Source of the DNA: Syntrophobacteraceae bacterium
GTDB lineage: Bacteria > Desulfobacterota > Syntrophobacteria > Syntrophobacterales > Syntrophobacteraceae
NCBI GenBank assembly: GCA_031292195.1
Contig: JARLHP010000220.1
Coordinates: 1 to 57,246, forward strand
DNA: 57,246 bases
Reading direction: 5' to 3'
In this document: piece after piece, positions 1 to 7,037 of the stretch
How the letters are laid out: every line of letters starts with the position of its first letter
How positions within the stretch are numbered: the stretch's first letter is position 1
Translations under genes and position numbers: made by a program
The notes under the pieces: generated by a model
Told to the model about the DNA's origin: nothing
The model's input: the letters and a program-made list of their open reading frames with translations, nothing else
Databases searched by the model: none

Positions 1-2
1 AG

Positions 3-107
3 TTGATCGTTACCAAAGGCTTGCTCATGGCGATCCCCGGCAGAAAAGTAAATCCCGTGTTAGCCCAGGATTCGCCCAAAGGAACCTGCAAGGGAACAAC
101 CAAATGA
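3..107 (+). CDS. C-terminal end of RND efflux periplasmic adaptor (partial)
   Basis: Only the last 34 codons are inside the window, in frame 3, ending at TGA 105-107. The peptide reads as the tail of a membrane-fusion (adaptor) protein: a final beta strand followed by a PGRKVNPV segment and a polar, lysine-rich end, as in AcrA/MexA-type proteins. The stop overlaps the ATG of the downstream RND pump (ATGA), the usual adaptor-pump operon arrangement and a sign of translational coupling. The family call rests on this short tail plus context; the body of the gene lies upstream of the window. Confidence 0.6.
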   Translation: MIVTKGLLMAIPGRKVNPVLAQDSPKGTCKGTTK

Positions 108-3100
108 TCTCAGAGTTTTTTGTTGACAGACCTATTTTCGCCAACGTCATAGCCTTCGTTACGATCGTAATAGGCCTTGTCGCCCTTTACATTCTTCCCG
201 TTTCCCAGTATCCCAATATCGTCCCCCCCACCATCCAGGTTTCGGCCAGCTATCCGGGGGCAAGCGCCGACGTGGTCGCAAAGACTATCGGCGTTCCGAT
301 CGAACAGGCCGTAAACGGGGTCGAAAACGCCACCTACATGTCTTCGGTCAGTTCCAGCGACGGTTCCTATTCCCTTACCATCACTTTCAAAGTAGGAACC
401 GATCTCAACACTTCCATCGCCCTGGTCCAGAACCTGGTTAACGGCGCGCTTGCCCAGCTGCCCAACGGCGCCACCAACCAGGGAGTGACGGTAAAGAAAG
501 TTTCCCCAAACATCCTGCTCGTAGTGAGCCTTTATTCGCCCGATAACCGGTACAGCTCGATATTTCTTTCCAACTACGCCAGCATAAACCTGCTCAATCC
601 CCTTGCCAGGACCCCGGGGGTCGCCCAGACCAGAGTGTTCGGCTCGGGGGCCTACAGCATGCGGGTGTGGCTCGATCCCTACAAGCTCCAGTACTACGGC
701 CTTACCACCACCGACGTGCTCGCCGCCATCCAGGGACAAAATGTCCAGGTCGCCACGGGCCGCCTTGGGGCCCCGCCGGTTCCCCAGGGCCAGCAGATGG
801 AATTTACGGTCAACACGCTGGGCCGCCTTTCCGACGCCGGCCAGTTTGAAAACATAATCGTCAAATCCGCCGTGGTCCCGGCCCCGCAGATCGTGCGCAT
901 CAAAGACATAGCCCGGGTGGAGCTCGGTCAGCAGAGCTATGCCAATTTCGCCTATTTTAACGGTCTCCAGACAGCCCTCGTACCGGTCTTCGCCCTCCCG
1001 GACGCCAACGCCATCACGGTCGCCGACAGCATCTACAAAGCGATGGCCGACATGAGCAAGAGCTTTCCGCCGGGGCTCCAGTACAAAATCCGCTATGACA
1101 CCACCACATTCGTGCGCGAGGCGATCTCCAAGGTATACGAAACCCTTATCATAGCCGGCATCCTGGTGCTGATCGTCGTGATGCTCTTTCTGCAAAACTT
1201 CCGGGCCATGCTCGTGCCCGCCACAACGGTCCCGGTCACCATCATCGGCGCCTTCATAGCGATCGCCGTGCTTGGGTTCAGCATCAACCTGATGACTCTG
1301 TTCGCGCTTATTCTGGCCATCGGCATCGTGGTCGACGACGCCATCGTCATAGTCGAAGGCTCCTCTTACCACATAGAGCAGGGAATGGCGCCGCGGGAGG
1401 CCACCATCAAGGCCATGAGCGAACTGACCGGCCCGGTCATCGGCATAACGCTCGCCCTGATATCCGTTTTCCTGCCCGCCGCCTTTTTCCCGGGCATAAC
1501 CGGGCAGATTTTTCGGCAATTCGCTCTGGTTATCGCCGCCACCGCGGTAATCAGCGCCATCAACGCCCTGACCCTCAAACCCGTGCAGTGCGCTTTCTGG
1601 CTGAGGCCTCACCAGGAAAAACGCCCCAACTGGTTCTATCGCGGCTTTAACAAGTTTTTCCAATGGGTTACAGACATCTACATGGCGCTGGTTCGCGGGA
1701 TGGTCAAGAACCCCTTCTTCATGCTGTTCGTGTTCATCCTCATCATTTCCGTGACAGTCTGGCAATTCATCCAGCGTCCGACCGGCTTTTTGCCAACCGA
1801 AGACCAGGGATTCGGCGTTTTGCTCTGCCGCCTGCCGGAAGGCGCATCCTTGCAGCGAAACGACGCGGTTGCGCACCGCATAAATAAGATCCTCAAAAAC
1901 ACTCCCGGCGTTTCGGCTTGGGTCACCATCGGTGGATTCTCTTTTCTGGATTTCGCAAACGAATCCAATTTTTCCTCCACCTTCGTCACCTACGAAGATT
2001 GGAGCAAGCGCGGTTCGGCCCTCAGCCAGGACGTCATCCTGGGAAGCATCAACGGCCAACTCGCCTCCCTGGAAGACGCGCAGGCATTTATCGTCATACC
2101 GCCTCCCATCCGCGGACTGGGCCAGACCGGCGGCTTTCAGATGGAGATCGAAGACCGCGGAAACCTTGGCATGAAAGCGCTCCAGGAGGCTACCAACGCC
2201 ATAACCCAGGCCGGAAGTTCGCAACCGGACCTGCAACATCTGGTAACCACTTTCAACACCAGCAATCCGGAGCTCTACCTGAACATCGACCGCACAAAGG
2301 CCGAAGCCCTTCAGGTGCCGCTGGCCAACGTTTTCAGTACCCTCCAGAGCTACCTTGGCTCCTCTTTTGTAAATCTTTTCAATAAGTTCAACCAGGTCTA
2401 CCAGGTCTACATCCAGGCCGGCAGCAAATACCGCATCAGTCCCGCCGATATCGGCAACCTCTATGTCCGAAACACGACGGGCGGGATGGTCCCCTTAAGC
2501 ACCCTGCTCACCGTCAAACACACTCTGGGTTCGGAAGTGGTCACCCGCTACAATCTCTATCCATCCGCGGCCATTTTCGGTTCGGCATCCCCGGGATTCA
2601 GTTCCGGCCAGGCCCTGGCTACGATGGAAAACCTCGCGGCCCGCTCGCTGCCCCCCGGTATCGACTACGACTGGACCTCCACCAGCTACCAGGAAAAGCA
2701 GGTGGGCAACCAGGCCTACTTCATCTACGCTCTTTCCATCTTTTTGGTCTACATGGTGCTTGCCGCCCTCTACGAAAGCTGGACCTCGCCGGCGGCCATC
2801 ATCCTGGTCGTGCCCCTCGCCCTGGTGGGGGTCCTGGTCGCGCTCTGGGTGCGCGGATACCAAACCGACCTCTACACCCAGGTCGGACTGGTCCTGATGA
2901 TTGCCCTGGCCAGTAAAAACGCCATTCTTATCGTGGAGTTCGCCAGGGAGCTTCGCCTTGGCGGCATGTCCATCAGCGAGGCGGCCATCGAAGCCACCCG
3001 CAGGCGCTTCCGGCCCATACTCATGACTTCATTTGCGTTCATTCTGGGGGTGGTTCCACTGGTTATAGCCTTCGGGGCCGGAGCAGCCAGCCAGCGCGCC

Positions 3101-3238
3101 CTTGGGACCGTGGTCTTCGGCGGCATGCTTGCTTCCACCCTGCTGGCCATACCCTTTGTGCCCGTCTTTTTCGTGCTCATGGAACGGCTGAGCGAGCGCA
3201 TCCACCCCTCGACACCGCAACCGGAAACATTCGAGTAA
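104..3238 (+). CDS. RND efflux pump inner-membrane subunit (HAE1/AcrB family)
   Basis: A 1044-residue proton-driven multidrug exporter of the inner membrane, working as a trimer with a periplasmic adaptor and an outer-membrane channel. The N-terminus (MISEFFVDRPIFANVIA) is the first transmembrane helix typical of HAE1 pumps. The fourth-helix motif GIVVDDAIVIVEG near residue 410 holds the paired aspartates of the proton relay. Two large periplasmic loops (about residues 40-340 and 560-870) flank the repeated 6-TM halves. Length matches AcrB/MexB. The start ATG overlaps the stop of the adaptor gene. No outer-membrane channel gene follows in the window. Substrate cannot be inferred. Confidence 0.95.
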   Translation: MISEFFVDRPIFANVIAFVTIVIGLVALYILPVSQYPNIVPPTIQVSASYPGASADVVAKTIGVPIEQAVNGVENATYMSSVSSSDGSYSLTITFKVGTDLNTSIALVQNLVNGALAQLPNGATNQGVTVKKVSPNILLVVSLYSPDNRYSSIFLSNYASINLLNPLARTPGVAQTRVFGSGAYSMRVWLDPYKLQYYGLTTTDVLAAIQGQNVQVATGRLGAPPVPQGQQMEFTVNTLGRLSDAGQFENIIVKSAVVPAPQIVRIKDIARVELGQQSYANFAYFNGLQTALVPVFALPDANAITVADSIYKAMADMSKSFPPGLQYKIRYDTTTFVREAISKVYETLIIAGILVLIVVMLFLQNFRAMLVPATTVPVTIIGAFIAIAVLGFSINLMTLFALILAIGIVVDDAIVIVEGSSYHIEQGMAPREATIKAMSELTGPVIGITLALISVFLPAAFFPGITGQIFRQFALVIAATAVISAINALTLKPVQCAFWLRPHQEKRPNWFYRGFNKFFQWVTDIYMALVRGMVKNPFFMLFVFILIISVTVWQFIQRPTGFLPTEDQGFGVLLCRLPEGASLQRNDAVAHRINKILKNTPGVSAWVTIGGFSFLDFANESNFSSTFVTYEDWSKRGSALSQDVILGSINGQLASLEDAQAFIVIPPPIRGLGQTGGFQMEIEDRGNLGMKALQEATNAITQAGSSQPDLQHLVTTFNTSNPELYLNIDRTKAEALQVPLANVFSTLQSYLGSSFVNLFNKFNQVYQVYIQAGSKYRISPADIGNLYVRNTTGGMVPLSTLLTVKHTLGSEVVTRYNLYPSAAIFGSASPGFSSGQALATMENLAARSLPPGIDYDWTSTSYQEKQVGNQAYFIYALSIFLVYMVLAALYESWTSPAAIILVVPLALVGVLVALWVRGYQTDLYTQVGLVLMIALASKNAILIVEFARELRLGGMSISEAAIEATRRRFRPILMTSFAFILGVVPLVIAFGAGAASQRALGTVVFGGMLASTLLAIPFVPVFFVLMERLSERIHPSTPQPETFE

Positions 3239-3247
3239 ATCCGGGCA

Positions 3248-3294
3248 GGCTGAAGGGATCAAGGGTCAAGACCCATCTTCCCTGCCCTTCAGCC
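3248..3294. terminator. Convergent hairpin between RND pump and glycine-zipper gene
   Basis: Two 9-bp arms, GGCTGAAGG (3248-3256) and CCTTCAGCC (3286-3294), flank a second small hairpin (GGGTC-AA-GACCC). It lies between two convergent genes and probably ends transcription in both directions. There is no long T run, so the call is structural only. Confidence 0.45.
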
Positions 3295-3301
3295 TTCCCC
3301 C

Positions 3302-3652
3302 TCAGTACAGCCGATATCCTCTCATACACCTGTCGTAGGCACGGCTGTAGAGATAATTCCAATCATTTGCCGAGGCCACCCCTCCGCCCAGTGCGCCCAC
3401 TCCGGCGCCAATCCCGGCGCCTGTGGCCGGCGCACCGGCGATCGCCCCGAACAGGGCCCCCAAAGCTGCCCCTCCCATCGCGCCCCCCACGACGTTGCCG
3501 CCTCCATTAGCATAGGAGCCGGCATAGTTTCTCGCGTAACCATCGCAATAAGCGGGCGATCTGGCAAAACTTGTCCCCACTCCGGCGAAAATCAGACTGG
3601 CCGTCAAGGCTGCAATCAAAAGACAGGACGACATCACTTTGCTTTTTCTCAT
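3302..3652 (-). CDS. Glycine-zipper exported protein
   Basis: A small exported protein of about 116 residues. The N-terminus is a signal peptide (MRKSKVM, then a hydrophobic run ending in an ARS-type cleavage region). The middle is a glycine-zipper stretch with repeated GxxxG spacing (GGAMGGAALGALFGAIAG), a motif that packs in or against membranes. The C-terminus is aromatic and basic (YDRCMRGYRLY). The start at 3652 is preferred over an ATG 12 nt upstream because GGAGG sits 5 nt before it. It resembles small outer-membrane or osmotically induced glycine-zipper proteins. Role unknown. It converges on the RND gene and is probably a single-gene unit. Confidence 0.8.
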   Translation of the reverse strand: MRKSKVMSSCLLIAALTASLIFAGVGTSFARSPAYCDGYARNYAGSYANGGGNVVGGAMGGAALGALFGAIAGAPATGAGIGAGVGALGGGVASANDWNYLYSRAYDRCMRGYRLY

Positions 3653-3984
3653 AGGCGCCTCCATGTAAGGATATACACCATTAATATAAGCACTGATGCA
3701 CCTTCAGGAATCGAGGATGCAAATAGTTGCCTGGATGAAACGCGCAGTGGAAACCCATCGCCTTGAGGCATCTCGAACAAAACTTTGCAAGAGAGGGGAA
3801 ATGGAGGAGAGCCGGGAACGTGGGGGGGGACCTCGCTCCCGGCTTCCTAGAGGGGTAGAAAACGGTTTATCTTCTGATATGAGTATCGGAAAAACAACTC
3901 CTCGGCTTAAACCTTTATTTACGAAAATTCACCCGCCGCAAGGAAAGTTTTCGGATTCATTTTTCGTAACGACTCCACGGCTAT

Positions 3985-4103
3985 CCGCACATCCCCGTCT
4001 GAGGGATATTCCCTGATCGGGACCACCGGGTATGCCGCAGCCCCCAGTTTCCACACTGCCCCCCAGGGGGATACTCCCTGATCCGGGACCATATGGGAAA
4101 GAT
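3985..4103 (+). repeat. Bipartite dispersed repeat, copy A
   Basis: About 115 bp. It contains two related half-modules in direct orientation, each with the pattern GGGATA-N4-GATC/T-GGGACC, separated by about 50 bp rich in GC. The flank CATCCCCGTCTGAGG is shared with copy C (18117-18236), so homology extends beyond the modules. Copies lie at 4.0-6.2 and 14.7-20.8 kb and were not seen in the core gene blocks. Confidence 0.75.
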
Positions 4104-4273
4104 CGGGAGGGCGGAGTGGCGTGGAGCAATTGGCTTTCCCGAGGAATACTCCAGAGTTCAGGAAGGGCAGCGATATCGAAAGGTTTGGTAACGACCTCAA
4201 GACATCTCTTTGGACAAGCGGGGAGTGACGTGCTCCCCGCTTGCGCATAGAGTGCAAACACCCAGCCTGATCT

Positions 4274-4331
4274 CTCCATGGTCCCGGATCGGCATCCCCG
4301 CTGGTTTCGATCATGGGGTATCCCCCTGACA
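4274..4331 (-). repeat. Bipartite dispersed repeat, copy F (internally deleted)
   Basis: An inverted copy in which the first half-module runs directly into the GATCCGGGACCATG end of the second. About 50 bp of the middle present in copies A-E is missing. The deletion joins the two related half-modules, as expected from recombination between direct repeats. Confidence 0.65.
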
Positions 4332-4413
4332 TAAGAACAATCGTACTCCCAGTTGCCAAATATGGCTTTGGCGGGCATAATAAATTTTCGAGGATCTTTG
4401 GAAAGGAGTGCCT

Positions 4414-4620
4414 ATGCCCGGGTTTCATCAAGAATATCTGGTAGACGAGCAAGGAAAACGCAAGGCGGTGGTGGTACCGATTGCTGTTTGGGAGCAGATT
4501 GTCGAAGCACTTGAAGAATTCGATGCTATACGAGCATACGACGAGGCCAAGAAGGAGCCCTCAGAGATAATCGGTTTTGAACAAGCCGTTTCCGAAATCA
4601 ACGAAGGTATTGAGGAGTGA
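4414..4620 (+). CDS. Antitoxin of RelE/ParE-type pair
   Basis: A short acidic protein of 68 residues beginning MPGFHQEYL. It contains the segment KRKAVVVPIAVWEQIVEALE followed by an aspartate/glutamate-rich helix, the layout of small antitoxins that pair with RelE-family toxins. AGGAG lies 5 nt before the ATG at 4414, which decides against a GTG two codons upstream. The stop overlaps the toxin start (TGATG), so the two are translationally coupled. It should neutralise the downstream toxin and repress its own promoter; both roles are inferred from the family. Confidence 0.8.
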   Translation: MPGFHQEYLVDEQGKRKAVVVPIAVWEQIVEALEEFDAIRAYDEAKKEPSEIIGFEQAVSEINEGIEE

Positions 4621-4874
4621 TGTATGAGCTTTTAATACAGAGGAAAGCCCAAAAACAATTGGCAAATATTACTCAGCCGTATCGCGACCGTGTTATTGCG
4701 GTTATCCGCTCCCTTTCCGACGACCCGAGGCCGTCTGGGGCCAGGAAACTCAGCGGCAGAGATGCCTGGCGCATTCGGATCGGCGATTACAGGGTCATTT
4801 ACGAGATCAATGATGATGCCCCCCTGGTTCTTGTAGTCTCCGTCGGCCATCGTCGTGAGATTTATCTCAGGTGA
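4620..4874 (+). CDS. relE: RelE/ParE-family toxin
   Basis: A basic protein of 84 residues with the full RelE/ParE fold signature: an N-terminal AQKQLANI helix, then the diagnostic segment KLSGRDAWRIRIGDYRVIYEI, ending in the strand VGHRREIYLR. The conserved arginines and the final H-R-R pair are the residues RelE enzymes use on mRNA in the ribosomal A site. The length is normal, so it looks intact. The ATG at 4620 overlaps the antitoxin stop. This is one of two apparently functional toxin-antitoxin pairs in the window, in contrast to the broken ones at 15-19 kb. Confidence 0.88.
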   Translation: MYELLIQRKAQKQLANITQPYRDRVIAVIRSLSDDPRPSGARKLSGRDAWRIRIGDYRVIYEINDDAPLVLVVSVGHRREIYLR

Positions 4875-4992
4875 GCGCCAAATGCGCGAGTGGCGCCCGT
4901 GCTCTGAGCCGGACTGGCGGGTCAGGGTGTTTGTTGCGGATGGAAGCCAATGCGTGCTCTTGCAATCCTTGCCACGTGCCGGAGATAAAAGC

Positions 4993-5113
4993 CAATATCC
5001 TCTCAATCACATGGTACCCCTAGGGAATTTTTGAACACGTTAGTGTGGCAACACCAGCGACAACTTCGATTATAGGCGGTTCGAGAGAAGGAAAAAAGCG
5101 CCAGCCGATATGT
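4993..5113 (-). repeat. 120-bp repeat, copy I (paired with 20641-20776)
   Basis: The stretch from TCTCAATCACATGG to the GCCGATATG segment aligns over about 120 bp with the repeat that ends at the transglutaminase stop near 20777. Shared blocks include GAACACG-TTAGTGTGGC, ACACCAGCGACAACTTCGAT and GCGCCAGCCGA. Its left end carries half a module of the bipartite family. The interval 4875-5277 holds nothing else I can identify. Confidence 0.7.
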
Positions 5114-5277
5114 GGAAATCTGCAAATGGCAATATTTGTCCTGCAAACGCCATGTCCGGAACAGTTGAATCACCCAGACCGATATCCATCAAGATGGCTT
5201 GGTCAGACCAGGTCGGACTCGATGCCGCAAAGCCGATATTGGTAGGGATGCATTCTTCAAAATTGCGGTGTTTCCTT

Positions 5278-5709
5278 TCATCTGGAGCGAGCCGGTTCGT
5301 AGATAGGTACCTCGCACTTCCCGGCAGCTTTCAACAGAGATGTGTCCAGTGTCGAGATGGGTAGATCGAGTCTCATGGCAAGGTCCAGGTAGGAAGCATC
5401 ATAGGTTGAAAGCTCATATTCCCGTGCGAGCGAAAGGATTTCCTTGAACATGCGATCCGGAGACTCCTGTTCAACCGAGATGGGCAAGCCGCACAAAAGA
5501 CCGAGGAAACGAATGGCTGAGGCACGGCTAAGACGTTTTTTCCTCTCCGCCACAAGCAAAACATTGCCCGCCTCAAGGGGCCATATCCCAGGGACAAACG
5601 CTTCCCCCCTCTCGAGGCTTTCCAGGACGGAGTCCGCATAGCTATTTCCCTCATCCTCGAAACACCACGACATGACAACAGAATTGTCTATAACGAATCT
5701 GGAAGACAT
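5278..5709 (-). CDS. PIN-domain ribonuclease toxin (VapC-like)
   Basis: A 143-residue PIN-domain protein, the toxin of a type II pair and probably an Mg-dependent RNase. The acidic residues of the active site are visible: Asp8 (FVIDNSVV), the Glu in WPLEAGNV near residue 46, the Asp in STYDASYLDLA and the Asp in STLDTSLL. Length is normal. The start overlaps the stop of the upstream antitoxin by one base (TGATG). The antitoxin is of the Phd/YefM class, so this is a Phd-PIN hybrid pair and not a classical VapB-VapC pair. The reading frame is intact. Confidence 0.88.
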   Translation of the reverse strand: MSSRFVIDNSVVMSWCFEDEGNSYADSVLESLERGEAFVPGIWPLEAGNVLLVAERKKRLSRASAIRFLGLLCGLPISVEQESPDRMFKEILSLAREYELSTYDASYLDLAMRLDLPISTLDTSLLKAAGKCEVPIYEPARSR

Positions 5710-5948
5710 CAGCGTCTTCCTTCTTCAATCATTTCACGAATGGAAAGCGCTCCGAGATGGTGGCCGGTTCGAAATTGCTTCAACTGGTCAATAACCTCGC
5801 GCACAGGCGTGCTCTTAGAAAAATCGGCAGGCTGCAGAACCGCTACAGGTACGCCGTGCTTTGTGATGGTGATCTTCTCCCCCTTGGCGACAAGCTCCAG
5901 AAGCTTGGGCAGGTGTGTCTTGGCATCATATGCACCCACTGTTTTCAT
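5709..5948 (-). CDS. Phd/YefM-family antitoxin for the PIN toxin
   Basis: A 79-residue antitoxin. The N-terminal half (MKTVGAYDAKTHLPKLLELV, then GEKITITKHGVPVAVL) is the Phd/YefM DNA-binding fold. The C-terminal part is the disordered toxin-binding tail. GGAGG lies 7 nt before the ATG. A 6-bp inverted repeat just upstream (5967-5983) is a likely autoregulatory operator. Together with the PIN gene it forms a two-gene operon running leftward. Confidence 0.9.
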   Translation of the reverse strand: MKTVGAYDAKTHLPKLLELVAKGEKITITKHGVPVAVLQPADFSKSTPVREVIDQLKQFRTGHHLGALSIREMIEEGRR

Positions 5949-5966
5949 AAAGCACCTCCGTTACAA

Positions 5967-5983
5967 ACTGGTCTACTACCAGT
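5967..5983. promoter_or_regulatory. Likely operator of the Phd-PIN operon
   Basis: A perfect inverted repeat, ACTGGT-ctact-ACCAGT, about 20 bp upstream of the antitoxin start. Phd/YefM proteins repress their own operons by binding such short palindromes. The position fits, but binding is inferred. Confidence 0.5.
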
Positions 5984-6180
5984 CTAAATCATCCGATCCC
6001 GAACTACAAGCCATTCCGCACATCCGCGCTGGTCTCAGTCCACCGATCGGTCTGTGGAAAACTCCCGTGAACCCCATCGTGAAAAATACCGGGCCTGCCT
6101 CCCTCCCACATGATCGCAAGTCATGGAAGGCGCCGAGGGCAAATTCTGGTGTGCTTTCTGATCCACACCCAGCCGGCCCT

Positions 6181-6206
6181 CTCCACCGTGGTTTCAATCA
6201 CGTAGT
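6181..6206 (-). repeat. Half-module of the bipartite repeat, copy J
   Basis: A single half-module (reverse strand: TACTACGTGATTGAAACCACGG). It abuts the truncated 3' end of an IS3 orfA remnant, so the repeat marks the breakpoint of that element. The stretch from 5984 to here shows no other gene. Confidence 0.6.
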
Positions 6207-6466
6207 AAGTTCCACCTTTAGCTTGCCAATTTCACTGTACAGCAACTCCGGTTCCTGGTGCGCCGCAATCGCCCCGGGCCTCGCTTGCATTCAAACAACG
6301 TTTTGGCTTGTTCTTGAATTTCCTTCTTCCACTGCCCAACCTGTGCGGGATGAACACCGTATTCCCGACCAATCTCGTTGATCGTCTTTGCTCCCCGCAA
6401 TGCCTCCAGACCTACCTTCGCCTTAAATTCGGGGGTGTGGACCTTCCTCTTCTTCGCTTCGCTGAT
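6207..6466 (-). pseudogene. IS3-family transposase OrfA remnant
   Basis: On the minus strand the translation reads SEAKKRKVHTPEFKAKVG, then GLEALRGAKTINEIGREYG and HPAQVGQWKKEIQEQAK, an IS3/IS911-type OrfA helix-turn-helix. Three lesions are visible. The expected ATG is ATC (6464-6466). A frameshift follows KRGPG near 6279, after which the correct sequence (AAHQEPELLYSEIGKLKVEL) continues in another frame. The gene then ends abruptly where the repeat half-module at 6181-6206 begins. OrfB is absent. The likely IS terminus is near 6528, about 60 bp upstream of the lost start. Confidence 0.85.
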
Positions 6467-6524
6467 CGCTGCTCATTCCGCCCGATGGAGTACAGCTTAA
6501 ACCATTGTTACCCCCGTTTGCGCG

Positions 6525-6710
6525 AACAATTGACAATCCATGGCATGCCTCTTATAAGTGAATATCCTGTGAAAAGTATGGGGCAAGAATAACGGGCTTA
6601 TCACGCTCATTGAAACATTGCCACAAAGGAGATGCCGGGATTGGAGCCAATCGCGATTCCTGTTAGCCGTTCAGTGCACTTATCCCCCATAAGGATAAAG
6701 GGAAGTTCCG
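6525..6710 (+). repeat. Promoter-bearing 190-bp repeat, copy 1
   Basis: About 185 bp that aligns with 14273-14459 in inverted orientation, with scattered substitutions. Both copies start with a near-consensus sigma-70 promoter and share blocks such as CATTGCCACAAAGGA and CCAATCGCGATTCC. Several differences fall at every third base in one frame (the ALIPH..KGKFR segment), which suggests the piece derives from coding DNA, but copy 1 has a stop in that frame. The rest of 6711-7037 holds no recognised gene. Confidence 0.7.
6530..6558 (+). promoter_or_regulatory. Sigma-70-like promoter in repeat copy 1
   Basis: TTGACA (6530-6535), 17-bp spacer, TATAAG (6553-6558). The same hexamers and spacing are kept in the second repeat copy while the spacer has diverged by several bases, which argues for selection or recent duplication. 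No intact gene lies directly downstream before coxB at 7038. Confidence 0.55.
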
Positions 6711-7037
6711 CGCTACCAGGGTAATGCCGGCATTGCCGCCATGAGGGGCCATCTGGTCAAACTCGAAAATCGTAGGTCTCGATTCCCGAAGCATTTCGAC
6801 GAAAACGAGAGGACCTCCATGCGGACCAGGTAATGCGTATTTTATCGTATCTCCAAGCTTATCGATTCAAACGACCCTTGATAGCACGAACTTTGGTATT
6901 ACTTCCAATCAGGTTGCCAAAAAACGGATGACAGGCAAAAATCGAGGTTGTAAAAAGAGAATCGGGCGCAACCCGAAATTTTTGGGCGCCTCGGAAAAAC
7001 AAATTCTCATCACCTCACCTGTAAGGGGAGATAAAAA

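Larger units (their letters stand above)
3653..4413. other. Gene-free accessory stretch with two repeat copies
   Basis: No convincing gene was found over about 760 bases. The stretch holds one full copy of the dispersed bipartite repeat (3985-4103) and one shortened, inverted copy (4274-4331), listed separately. Short ORFs here are not conserved between repeat copies in a way that suggests protein. The adjoining RelBE-like pair begins at 4414. Confidence 0.6.

Noticed and set aside
110..2239. 709-residue minus-strand ORF
   Set aside because: It is antisense to the RND pump; composition is rich in Gly, Asp and His as expected from reading a GC-rich gene backwards, and no family motif appears.
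6590..6710. Riboswitch (c-di-GMP-type) in the promoter-bearing repeat
   Set aside because: Some words resemble a GEMM-type riboswitch, but the conserved core was not found and the GATTGG/CCAATC stem of copy 1 is not kept in copy 2.
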